DNA from: Perkinsus olseni
Taxonomy: Eukaryota; Perkinsozoa; Perkinsida; Perkinsidae
Reading direction: 5' to 3'
Assembly (NCBI GenBank): GCA_013115135.1
Contig: JABANP010000768.1
Span: 1 to 18,345 of the forward strand
Length of the DNA stretch: 18,345 bases
Under the pieces are notes generated by a model that was not told the origin of the DNA, did no database searches, and saw nothing but the letters and a program-made list of their open reading frames with translations. Of the stretch, positions 8,148-17,041 are shown in pieces. Position numbers and translations under genes: made by a program. The number at the start of each line of letters is the position of its first letter. Positions within the stretch are counted from its first letter, which is position 1.

Positions 8148-11100
8148 TCAAGCTCTTCCTTGCCGCGCCGATTTCTCGCGGGAGAAGGGCGCTTCAGAGC
8201 TTAGCAGACGAATACGACCCACTAGAGAGGCATGGTCGGAAGTACGATTACTGAAATGAAAGGAGCAGGGATAGAACCCACGACCGCGAATGACAGCCCA
8301 GCGCGCTACGCATTGCGACTATTGATCTGTCTCCTCAATGCTCGTTCCTCTTCCCTGTCAGCACTGAGCATGGCCTCAACAAAAGCCCTCCTCAAAGCCA
8401 GGTCTGCTCTCCACAGCTCGGGGCGCGCTATGGTGACCATCATGACCTGACAAAGACTCTCGACTCTCCCGCAGGGGAAGCCCAACTTCTTCGTTTCCGA
8501 GTCATGAGCAAGCACTCCACTCTTATCGACTTTTCAATCAACCGTCAAAGTGTCTATAAAGGTAACGTTGCGCGACTGCCACACAACGCCGGAAGAGAAA
8601 CCAACATTTCCGTCGCAGTGCATCAGTCCATCGCGTGCCCGAGCTAGCCTTCCTAATGACCACTATCCCAAAAAATCTAGAAGCCGGTAATTGATGCATA
8701 ACCATCGAGAAGGGCTTCAAGAGACCCAGCCCTGCGTATCACCTCTTGCGAGCTTGAGCTGCTTCTAGCGCTGGTAGAAGTTAGACAACCCTCAGCAGTC
8801 GGACGATTGCCAGCAACGGCCACACCTAAACGCACACTTTTGCATACCAAAACTCTCTCGAAACACCGTCCCTCTCACCTTCCTCCGCCGGACTCGCAAC
8901 TCCGGTTTTAACCCAGAGGTAGTCTAAACGCTTAGGACAGGAGGGAATAGCCTGAGCCAACTCTCGCAGATTTGTCGCGCGCCATGAAATTATCACCTGG
9001 TCAGTTGTGATCCCATACTGGGCCAGACTCTCAACGCTCAGTTCTGCCCAGTCGCCTTCATAACTCGGTGGTCGCGGCAAGCCCTTCTTATCCGCATACA
9101 ATTGCCACACATCCTGGAACCCCGCCTTGCCCAGAAAGTCCCGGACTTGTGCGTAAACAGCCGCCGCGTTCGAATGGGCAGCAGTTGGGCGTCCCCCCTC
9201 ATCGCAAGAACTTGAAGTGGTTGTATCCATCGCACGGAGCGCCGCCTTCCGACTGACCTCTCGTAGCTGAATAATAATAGAATCATGCTAGCGCGCTGCG
9301 CGCTCGAAACACTGCGTTAGAGAACGAAGCCTAGAAGCTAGAAGCTCTAGCGAAGTTTGAATGGAGACATCAGTTCAAGTAGTCTTCCGAGCGTTCTTGA
9401 CGAGTCCAGCAAGACTTATCAATTGTAGCTTCAAACAGTTCCACCCACTCTGTGCCCGGCGCAGCTGGCTGGTGAGTTCAGCTCGGCGCGCGCAAAAAAC
9501 CAGAAATTATCTTTTCCTTCTGTCCGATAGTTACATCATTCATCTTCTTCCAAATCGGTATTGAGTCCAGCGAAGAATTTCTGGTAGCACGTTTGGCGCG
9601 GTTCCAGAGCAGCTCGTCAGATACCACTCCATTCGCGAGAGAGCGGTTCAACATAACAGCAACTTTTTCCGCTAATTTCATTCTACCCTATTACTTCAAG
9701 GCTCGCCCCGCAGTCCCTGCCGGTGCCATTGATGTTCCAGTCGCCAGTCATAACCGTCGCTGCCACACGAAGCCCCTTGGAGGAGCACTCTCCCTCAAGA
9801 TCGGCAACAACATCGGCGACAACTTTCTGAGCAAAAATGTCCGAAATGGGAAGAAATTTACCCATAATCGTCGCTCCATCTATCACTACCAGTTGAGCCA
9901 ATCTGACATCGGAATCGTCCCCAGCATCGAGGTGCGTGTTTACTAAGATAATTACCTGAACATGAACAACTCAATCAGTCGAATGCGTTTCGGGTTTATC
10001 AGTGTTTATCGGTGTTTATGCCGAGCATTCACTCAAGCATTGGAGCGTGAATTTTCCGACTTCCCCCCAAGGCAACACTACAAATAACAGCTTGTCAGAT
10101 TTCCACTTTGGTCAAGATCGATTTCATAAAATGTCGAGGAGCAAGACGCGGCTGAGTTGGAAAAATTATGGTATGACGATGTGCAGAATTATTCGATCGC
10201 TCGACCCGAGCGATCGCTATCCCGCTCCACCTCCCCCTGTAGTACATCTTTTCCGCGGTCAAGAACAACTCCGAGAGCCCCCTTGGATGCTAGAGCATCC
10301 CCAGGAGTCGAGACGGAGAATCGGGTAAACCTGGACAAAATAACTTCACGAAGAATCGAACCAGCAACCTCTTGCTCCGAAAGCCAACCCTTTAACCACT
10401 GCACTATTATACACGTAGATACTAAGAAACTAAGATACGTACTTACTTCTCCATGAGTATGGGCCATCTTGACAAAATGACTAATCCCGAGTCAAAAAAT
10501 TTCGGCGGCAGTGAGCACTCGCATCGGTGCGTCCCGACCGCTTTGGTCACGTACTTGAACTGAGTTCCTGCAAGGCAACACCGCCACCATCCAACGGCCA
10601 GCCAGCGGTCACGATAAAACAACAAATTCAAGATTGGTTTTCGAAAGTCACAACTGCGCGAACGACATCAATTCGTAAACAGTATCTTAATGAGCGCACA
10701 AATGATGCTGATGATGCTGATTATGGGAGAGTAAGTCATCCTTGAACTATAGTGCCTTCATGGACGTCGAGCGTTCCGTACGTGAACGCTACATACGATC
10801 CTTGCCGGAAGTTCCTGGGTCAAGACCACTCCCGATTGAAGCTTTCCTTATACATCGTGCTGCACATGGTATAATCGCCACGCCTCTCAGCACAAAGGGC
10901 ACCGCCGCCGGCTGCTCTCACGCCAATTTTGCACAATAGTACTGATGAGACCGAAGACTGTCTCATAGATGACCCGCTTCCCTCTCGCGTAGGGATGCGC
11001 ATCTCTGTTGCTACTGGTGTTTCAGCTGGTGTTCGACGTCCCCGCCGTTACTGGTCGTCAGGTAGGGTCTGTGGCGTGCGCAGGTCTGGCGCCCTGGATA

Positions 11101-12538
11101 TCCTATGGGACGGCGCCGAAACGGCTGGCTGTGAAACTGTCCGAGTTGATGATGCCGAATTTAAAGTGTTGCGATGAGTTGCATGCTCAGTATCATTCCG
11201 TATATAATCCGTAGCCATCTTGGCTCAAGACCTTAGTTGGGTTTTTGCGTTTCCCCAATTAGGATCTAACATACAGAATCACACCTAATTATACTACAGA
11301 GTACCCCCGGAGGGTGTCCAACAACACAAGCCAGAAACTCATCACCGATTCTGGTACCGTGTTCTGTATTTGTGCGCAAAAGTCGATGAGAAACACAGTT
11401 AACACCGGGGGAGCTACTCGGTGGCTGTTGAGAGCTGCGCAGGGAGCACTTCATTCAAAGGAGAAGATGATACCGCATACCGAATTCACCCCGATTTTCG
11501 CATTCATACTCACACATTGGAACAGTCTAGGGTGACAATAAGATACAGGCTAGTTCGACTGCACGCCATCTCGGTACGAAATCGACACGAAGGCCAGGAC
11601 CACTTTATTACGGTTTCGCACGAGTCTGACGAGCTGTGCCCGAGCAAAAAGGCGTCCGCAGAAGAGGGTATTGATCAGGCTGGCTACAGCAGACTGTTCA
11701 CCCGTCCATACTTCTTGAAGCGCTACAACCTGTGAGCACAGCATAACAATAGCGATGCATCGTTATATTCCTAATGTCCATCGAAAACGTCTCTTCCGCC
11801 AAACTTCAAAACCAACTGGTGTCAATAACATGAAAGCCATTTCGCGAACATCAAATTAAACATTTCGCGAAAAAACAGTTTTGTCGCGAAACCACCGTAA
11901 AAAAGCGAACAACACGAGAAATAAGATTCACAACAGCAATACGACCCCAGGAGCCGCCACTGCTGTTGTACACCCACATTCCGCCCGAAGGTCACCTCAT
12001 TCAGGCGCGGAGTCCGTTAGACTACTGGCATTTCACGTCGGGGCCTCCGGGAGGTACTCTGCAGTACAACCCATCACACAGCCATGTGCAACGACCAGTC
12101 CAGCGGACTCCTCAATGAAAAAAAGGAGAAGAGAGTTTAGAGAGGATCGATCCATGGACCTTCGGATAGAGAGCCCACCACACTAACGTACTCAGCTAAC
12201 TACACCGACAAGACGTGGATATTCCGCGAGAGACACGTTTTACGCGAATTTCCTCCGTGTTTTACACAGTGGGTGAAGAACACCCCATGTGTTTTACGCG
12301 TTTCTCACCTGGCAAAAGTAAATTTCGCGTAACATGTGAAATATGTTTTTCGCAAGTGTTCTTTCATTTCGCAGGCGAAACTTCATTACAAAAAAATACT
12401 TTTCCACCAATCATTCAGCTAAGAGCCCTCCACTACATCCAGATCGTATGCCTGTGCTTGCTGCTCGATATGCCTCACAACACGATTAGCTCTCTCTGGG
12501 ATGCCGAAGTCCAAAAACCCTGGGAATCTCGCCCGAAC
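8148..12538 (-). CDS. Neutral sphingomyelinase-like EEP-family phosphodiesterase, multi-exon
   Basis: Proteins of the endonuclease/exonuclease/phosphatase (EEP) fold hydrolyse phosphodiester bonds; the layout here is closest to neutral sphingomyelinases. Exons in transcription order: 12538-12437, 11729-11612, 10567-10447, 10330-10246, 9955-9695, 9266-8848, 8250-8148 (stop TGA). All junctions are GT-AG and phase-consistent, giving 402 codons plus stop. Motifs in order: FGIPERANRVVRHI; VALQEVW (metal-binding Glu); FKYVTKAVG; DSGLVILSRWPI; TPGDALASKGALGVVL; VNTHLDAG (catalytic His region) with VRLAQL; TGDWNI (Asp/Asn); FLGKAGFQDVWQLY; KRLDYLWV; TSDHASLVGRI (terminal Asp-His pair). All catalytic positions expected of the fold are present, so the protein looks functional if the first exon is supplied. 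The N-terminal FNTWLIP exon, carrying the conserved Asn, is on the + strand at 12677-12726. No membrane segment is evident in the pieces read. Specificity for sphingomyelin is inferred only; another EEP substrate is possible. Confidence 0.85.
8254..8320 (-). repeat. tRNA-derived SINE-like element A
   Basis: Read on the - strand, an A-box-like TAGCGCGCTGGG (8308-8297) is followed about 18 nt later by the B-box GGTTCTATCCC (8278-8268). No closed cloverleaf with a 7-bp acceptor stem forms, so this is tRNA-derived rather than a tRNA gene. It shares the 15-mer ATAGAACCCACGACC (+ strand) with element D, showing a repeat family. It lies in the last EEP intron, and its 3' end runs into the acceptor CTCCTTTCATTTCAG at 8251. 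Confidence 0.55.
9267..9694 (-). other. EEP intron with an unexplained open frame
   Basis: This intron separates the exon ending CGASLE from the one starting LREVSRKA; donor GTAATA, acceptor ATTATTATTCAG, both phase 0. It holds a 67-codon - strand open frame (9681-9478) that cannot be spliced in phase. It also holds a short imperfect repeat of TAGAAGC near 9330-9350. Confidence 0.5.
10194..10216. repeat. Perfect 10-bp hairpin in an EEP intron
   Basis: CGATCGCTCG (10194-10203) and CGAGCGATCG (10207-10216) are exact reverse complements with a 3-nt loop. On the - strand the hairpin begins 29 nt after the donor GT at 10245, inside the intron 10245-9956. Such a stem could affect splicing or be a recombination-prone fold-back. 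Confidence 0.75.
10345..10412 (-). repeat. tRNA-derived SINE-like element B, filling a short intron
   Basis: On the - strand, the A-box-like TAGTGCAGTGGTTAAAG (10406-10390) is followed by a canonical B-box, GGTTCGATTC (10362-10353). The intron it sits in (10446-10331) is only 116 nt, so the element makes up most of it. The donor is GTAAGT and the acceptor TTTTGTCCAG. It is in the sense direction of the EEP gene. Confidence 0.65.
11208..11229 (+). other. 22-nt spliced-leader sequence
   Basis: TCCGTAGCCATCTTGGCTCAAG matches the Perkinsus/dinoflagellate spliced leader (DCCGTAGCCATYTTGGCTCAAG) at every position as I remember it. In an SL RNA gene the leader should be followed by a GT donor; here it is followed by ACCTTAG. 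The site is therefore more likely a relict leader from a retroposed trans-spliced mRNA, or a variant SL RNA locus. A TATATAA sits directly upstream (11201-11207). The site lies antisense within the 1,044-nt EEP intron 10568-11611. Confidence 0.75.
11231..11263 (+). other. Stem-loop directly downstream of the leader
   Basis: CCTTAGTTGGG (11231-11241) can pair with CCCCAATTAGG (11253-11263) as about ten base pairs, with one bulged T and one G-T wobble, around an 11-nt loop TTTTTGCGTTT. A stem just after the leader would suit an SL RNA, but the missing GT donor argues against a functional one. Confidence 0.45.
11836..12380. repeat. Cluster of TTTCGCG/CGCGAAA motifs
   Basis: About eight copies of TTTCGCG, its complement or near variants (TTTTACGCG, TTTCGCA) occur in the intron between the second and third EEP exons, on either side of element C. 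Examples are near 11840, 11864, 11883, 12243, 12295, 12322 and 12367. They could be remnants of a repeat or a regulatory cluster; the core resembles E2F sites. Confidence 0.4.
12118..12205 (-). repeat. tRNA-derived SINE-like element C
   Basis: On the - strand, TAGCTGAGTACGTTAGTG (12198-12181) resembles an A-box, and GGATCGATCC (12153-12144) resembles a B-box. A run of seven T (12124-12118) follows and would act as an RNA polymerase III terminator. The element lies in the 707-nt EEP intron 11730-12436, sense to the gene. Confidence 0.55.
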
Positions 12539-12580
12539 CTGAGACGAATCAAATGCCGCATTTGACGCAGAGAAGTGACG

Positions 12581-12785
12581 CCATTCGAAATGCTAGAATC
12601 GAGTTATTTTGTCAAATGCCGAACTCAAAAGATACTCCGGAAGTCTACGGCTTGCTAGCTCCCACTTAAGATACAGCTGAGACGGATGCGATCAGCATCA
12701 TGACGTTCAATACGTGGTTGATACCGGTAGTCAATGGGCGAACAACTTCTCCTATTTTTCGAGAAGCATTTCGTCGATCGAATGG
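12581..12785. repeat. Short inverted repeat flanking the inverted EEP exon
   Basis: CCATTCGAAATGCT (12581-12594) is matched in inverted form at 12765-12785, where AGCATTTCG and CGAATGG are separated by a 5-nt TCGAT. The right arm is thus the left arm's complement with a 7-nt insertion. The pair encloses the + strand exon 12677-12726. Flipping 12595-12764 would place that exon on the - strand at about 12682-12633, 94 nt before the next acceptor (12541-12539). Confidence 0.5.
12677..12726 (+). CDS. Inverted first exon of the EEP gene
   Basis: This + strand exon reads MTFNTWLIP from ATG 12700 and ends at the donor CCG|GTAGTC (GT at 12727-12728), phase 0. EEP proteins begin with a strand of the type LTFNTWL, with the Asn in the active site, and this is the piece missing from the - strand gene. 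The second exon on the - strand starts in phase 0 at 12538 after CTCAG. The join LIP-VRARFPGFLDFG is natural for the family. An acceptor-like ATACAG ends at 12676, 23 nt before the ATG, and could be the leader trans-splice site; the frame upstream of the ATG (ETDAISI) is open back to it. Orientation is opposite to the rest of the gene. Confidence 0.7.
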
Positions 12786-13488
12786 TGAATTGTCTGGGAC
12801 AAGGAATTGAATCTATTCTCATCACTGTATGCATACTGTATCTATTGTTATTATTATATCAACTTCATCATATAGGTATACCCTTATTTATAGGGCATAA
12901 TAATAAGGGCTGGTTCATAGGTGAGTAGTAAAGGTAAGTTACTATGTATTCAAAAACGAGAGAATATGCCCAGAATAGTAGGTGGTATAATAGAAACTAA
13001 TTGTTAGTCAACACTAAGTGTAATTGGATAGTACGTCTCTGGTGTTTGAAGCGGGTTGAATGGTATAACTTAATGGTCTAACGCGTCTCAAACTGGAGGA
13101 TATTCTTACGGATACCGAGGAGCAGTTAATTAATCCACGATATTTGACTCAACGAATCTTTCCTATCCGTATCCAGCCAGAAGCAGCCTCGGATACCACC
13201 CTCGGGAGACGCACATATCAGTATCAATGTATTCGTCATCCGCGTCACAGTTGGACGCGAGCTATCACATCCGCTTCGCCTATGTTTATGCGTGCAGAGT
13301 AGTCTGAGTAAAAGCTCTTTCATAGGATCCGTCTTTGGCTTTGTACTGCGTATGATCTCTTTTATCTCTTTTTCCCTCTCCCCCCTTTTCACAGGCGTTT
13401 TGCCTCACGACAAACACGCCAGCCATTACCAATTCAACAAGTTGCCCGTATGGAGAAGTGCGAGTAAAACGTAGTTTACGTTGCTGCC
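12727..13488. other. Intergenic region between EEP and EMG1, AT-rich with a hairpin
   Basis: No gene is supported here. It holds the right arm of the exon-flanking inverted repeat (12765-12785) and an AT-rich tract at about 12830-12910. A hairpin is formed by CCCTTATT (12881-12888) and AATAAGGG (12902-12909). A faint tRNA-like A-box (ATAACTTAATGGTCTAACG) is near 13066 but no B-box follows. Confidence 0.5.
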
Positions 13489-16263
13489 TTAGATGACGCC
13501 CCAACGATCTTCCAAGGCACAGGTCAGCTTAGCACAACAGATGGCAGCACTCAGCCCGTGATTCGAGATGGCGATCGTCTCCTCGACGTAGTCAGCACCG
13601 AACCGGGGCTCCTGAATGAACGATGGTGATGACGCGAGTTGCAAAAAGTGATCGCAGAACTAACTTGGGGTCGCCACACTCCGACCTATCAGCTTCCCGA
13701 AAACGCGCGCTGAGACACTTCAATGGCACGATACATTGGGAACTCAATTATGCGATTCGACTCGACTGTACAGTATCATGAGACTTTCCCAGCGCCCACA
13801 TGATACCCAACACACTCAAGAAAACTTTAGAACAATTCCGTTGTAAATGAAACATTTCAAATAAGACATCTAAGACGGCGAGAAGACAATAAGAATCTCA
13901 TCTTCAATACGTTTCAAAAATAAAGCATGAACCGAATTTTTGCGTTCCGTATAACGGTTCTGTGTACAGCGCACGATCCCATTAAGCTTGTCTAGTGCGC
14001 ACAGGATACCCCTCGCACACAAGACAACTGCAGAACAACTCCGCTGTGAACGACAATATTTCGATCATGGCATTCCTATTCGTTTTCGGGTATCAAGATA
14101 CAATCGCTACCACACCTCTCGTATATCACCGCTTTCATCATCTAATACGGTACAAACAGTCTTATCATTATCAGTATCAAGGGCGAACACAAACCACCGT
14201 AAACAGCTCCGCTGTGAAAGACAACTTTCCGAAAATGCCATTTTTATTAGTTTTCAGATAGACACAACCACTACCTTCTACGACCACATTCATCATCGTT
14301 AATACGTTACAAAAATTATACGGTACGAACAATTCTATCAGATTCCACTATCAATTCCAACGGCAAACACAAACCACCGGTGATGCAGCCAGCCCCTTGA
14401 TTACCGAGCAGGGCTCTCCATGAGCCACAGCACCAATGACTACAGTAACAGGCACAGTATCGATAAGACAACGTCCCTTGGAATCTTTAGTCTCGTCGTG
14501 CGACTTCAGCCATTGAGGACCTGCAGCGACCTAAGATTCCCAAAGCTCGCAGGCATGGAGAACTACATGTGAGGAGGCGACCATCTACTGACAAACCACA
14601 CTTAATCCCGCCCGCCGGAAGATACTTCTGGACGGGGTTGGCGATGACCTTCATGAGAATCTCACTACCTGAACAAAGATACCCAAGCATGAGCCGCGCA
14701 CAGCGAAGATTTCAGATATTACTGTTGGCTGCGCGTATCTTGTTTTTGTTGAGGAGCTCGACGATCAAACCGGAAAATCTTTTGAAGGTTCGGGGCATCC
14801 TCAAGGCAGGGCTCACCTCAATGAGGACCTAAATTGCGACCGCTTGTGTTGCTAACTATTCAACAGACCTCTGCAACGGAACAAACTGCATTCAAGCAAC
14901 ACGAGCATCGAATAATACACAGCGGAATGAGCCAGGCCATTTTCTCGAAATTTCCGAAATTCGCATGAAAAATATTTCGCTGTTCTCCTTGATCAGTTTA
15001 GAAATCCGCCCAGAGAGCTCGGGGCATTCTAGCGGCATATCTTAGCAATACATTGCGGGAATAGAACCCACGACCTCTCGGTCTCAACCCTGCTGCTCGA
15101 CGACTAGGCTAATTCCGCACATGAACCAACCCCTCCCTTCCAACCGTATTACATTATTCATAGTGTGCACGTATATGAGTAACTTGCCAGCCTTATTCAA
15201 AGGGCTATCCAATAACATCATCAAACACTGATGAGTGATGTCCGGTCGATACGACGATATGTCCTTCCCCGACTTCGCCAAGATATTCTTATGATCATCG
15301 CTGTTCAACAGCTCATACTTCCCCTTCACTTGGACAACCTCTAAAGCAGCTTTTTCGAGCACCTGCCAGAACACGCTGCGAAGGGCTCGTCAGAAGCTCA
15401 GGAGTCGTCGTTTCGTCGGTGTTATGCACGAGAGGGCAAATTTTACAACGCGCATGGGTCGAGCTAAGATACCACGCCCTCGCGAGAGAGGGAAAATGTT
15501 TTTTTCTTTTTTTTGGAAACTTGCGCGATTTTTTCGAAATTATTTGGGAAATTTCGGTGCAATCGATGGCAGTGGTGGTCACTACAATTGGCAACTGCAG
15601 CGGGTAAAAGTGAAACACAACCTTCCCGATGGAGAGATGATTGCTCAGCAATATCTGTACTACCCCTTTGCATGACGACTATACAAGCAATCAATAGGAA
15701 ATAACGCGACAAGCACGGCAATTTTACATGGTTAAAAGACGTTAACGGGGGGGCAGCCTTACACAGTGAAAAGGATTTCATGGCCGAAAGCCACAGAGGG
15801 TTGTCCTTTTGAGCTCTCTCCATACACGTATCGAAGTTTCACTTCTTTTGACGACAATTAGAGCGAAGATTTGGAAACGGCATTGGCATCGGAAATCTAC
15901 AGTCTTATGTCTTGTATTTCTCCTACCGTAAAAGGGCGAACGAGGCGAATAATGTAGGATGATATATCAACCGTTTATGCAATTTCCATGACTGTGAGTT
16001 AATACGAAGTCCGTATACTACGGAAGCGTTCCTCCCGGCACCAGTTTTCACAACTAAGGATACGATATATCACGTAACTTTGTGAGAAGCAAACCCTTTT
16101 CGATTTTTCCCATCCGTACTACCACAACGAGCCTCTGTCCAGTAGTCTTCTCTTCAGGCGTACGCGGTATGAGAGCCTTCGCTTCGTCCACAGTATGGCC
16201 AACTAGAGCATCACTCCGACTGCTGGACCGCTCCTCAGTACGGGCACGCTTCACAGCTGACAT
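13489..16263 (-). CDS. EMG1: EMG1/NEP1 18S rRNA pseudouridine N1-methyltransferase, six exons
   Basis: EMG1 (Nep1) is a SPOUT-class methyltransferase that modifies the hypermodified pseudouridine of 18S rRNA and is needed for 40S subunit maturation in the nucleolus. Exons: 16263-16123, 15362-15153, 14828-14723, 14668-14567, 14520-14405, 13611-13489 (stop TAA). All junctions are GT-AG and in phase, giving 265 residues, near the usual size (about 244-252). Motifs in order: basic N-terminus [119 protein letters not shown] (SAM site); [19 protein letters not shown]; terminal WGVI. The first donor could be three bases later. An acceptor-like GGTTCAG ends at 16276, 12 nt before the ATG, a likely leader trans-splice site. 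Two introns are only 46 and 54 nt; intron 2 carries element D and the last intron a tandem repeat. The gene looks intact. Confidence 0.93.
13802..14380. repeat. Three diverged tandem repeats in the last EMG1 intron
   Basis: Units of about 170-200 bp recur. The core TTCCGTTGTAAA near 13836, CTCCGCTGTGAA at 14039-14050 and CTCCGCTGTGAA at 14207-14218 mark three copies. The first two also share the preceding GATACCC...CACAC..AAGA.AACT..AGAACAA. Copies two and three share the ending CAAACACAAACCACCG and the middle TTCATCATC.TAATACG.TACAAA. Open frames here are by-products of the repeat. Confidence 0.7.
15050..15122 (-). repeat. tRNA-derived SINE-like element D
   Basis: On the - strand, TGCGGAA (15119-15113) is followed by the A-box-like TAGCCTAGTCGTCGAGC (15111-15095) and the B-box GGTTCTATTCC (15068-15058), then CCGCA. 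The ends can pair, but the span is about 66 nt and the T-arm and acceptor stem compete for the same bases, so it is not an intact tRNA. It lies in the 324-nt EMG1 intron 15152-14829, sense to the gene, and shares a 15-mer with element A. Confidence 0.6.
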
Positions 16264-16400
16264 TAATAGGGAATGCTGAACCACCACGGGACGCGAACTC
16301 AATTTGACTGTTTACACGCATGTAAAACCGTTACAAAATCGGATATATTGACCCAACATCATAATCGCCGAGGCAAAGTGGCGCGTTTATTCTAACCGTT
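16264..16400. promoter_or_regulatory. Putative bidirectional upstream region
   Basis: The 137 bp between the EMG1 start (- strand) and the ATG at 16401 (+ strand) would contain both promoters if the + strand frame is real. The acceptor-like GGTTCAG for EMG1 ends at 16276. No TATA box or other clear element was recognised. Confidence 0.3.
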
Positions 16401-16604
16401 ATGGCCTCTTCTACACCGCCATCATACCAATGTGAGCCACCAGACATAGAGCCAAATGATCAGGGAAGGGAGGGCGGTATGCTGTGCTTCGTGGATACTC
16501 CTGTGGTGACCTATCTCGATGTTTGCGATGACCTACCGAGCGCCGGACTAGTCTGCGTACAGTGGTACCTGCAGAGTCGATCGAGTAATAATAAGGGCGG
16601 CTAG
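16401..16604 (+). CDS. Possible first exon of an unrecognised gene, head-to-head with EMG1
   Basis: An ATG at 16401 opens a 67-codon frame (MASSTPPSYQCEPPDIEP, then TPVVTYLDVCDDLPSAG) with coding-like composition. Candidate donors are GTACCTGC near 16564 and GTAATAAT near 16585. Possible later exons follow GTCCGCGGGCAG (near 16694) and TCTCATGCAG (near 16790), but two phase solutions are equally good. I do not recognise the family. The - strand frame over the same stretch (16411-16779) looks less likely. Confidence 0.3.
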   Translation: MASSTPPSYQCEPPDIEPNDQGREGGMLCFVDTPVVTYLDVCDDLPSAGLVCVQWYLQSRSSNNKGG

Positions 16605-17041
16605 GGCTGTTGTGAGATTGGAGATTGCTGATTGTTGCATTACTATTAGTTAAGCGAGTTATATATTTTAGTGCATTTACGTCCGCGGGCAGCGCCAAGT
16701 CGGAACGACCTGCTACTCTGAGGCCATCACCGAGGCCGACAGCAAGTCTCATGCGACATCTAGAGGTGACTAACTGCAATTCTCATGCAGTGTCTGAAGG
16801 TCAAAGGCTCCGCGCCTAAATCGGCAGCGTGCTCCTCACGAGCAGGCATCCGGATCCATCGGCTCTGACCACGGTCTGTGCTTATTCTCCAATCAGCCCA
16901 GTCTCACACCCGATCCGCTTGCTTCCCGGACGGTGCACCATGTGGAGAGACTGACTGATTGAGAACACAACACCCGGGTTTTGCCATTTGGAATCCAATC
17001 TTTCATCTGTTGTTTCTTATCATCCGCTACTTAGCTTAGCT
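16605..17041. other. Region between two uncertain genes
   Basis: It may contain later exons of the gene starting at 16401 (candidate exon about 16695-16770). From about 16820 to 17041 I see no coding signal, RNA gene or repeat. Confidence 0.35.

Noticed and set aside
8254..8320. A functional tRNA gene at this and the three similar sites.
   Set aside because: None closes a proper acceptor stem with full D, anticodon and T arms, although A- and B-boxes are present.
8306..8515. A - strand frame first taken as the C-terminal EEP exon.
   Set aside because: The exon at 8250-8148 carries the required SDH motif in the right phase behind a good acceptor; the longer frame ends inside a tRNA-like element.
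9478..9681. A 67-codon - strand frame inside an EEP intron that looked like an extra exon.
   Set aside because: It cannot be joined in phase to either flanking exon, and the flanking exons join directly in phase 0 at a family-consistent point.
13060..13130. A + strand tRNA-like segment (AACTTAATGGTCTAACGCG).
   Set aside because: No B-box follows and no cloverleaf can be drawn.
13988..14302. Overlapping + strand open frames of 88 and 104 codons.
   Set aside because: They lie wholly within the tandem repeat in the last EMG1 intron and show no protein motif.
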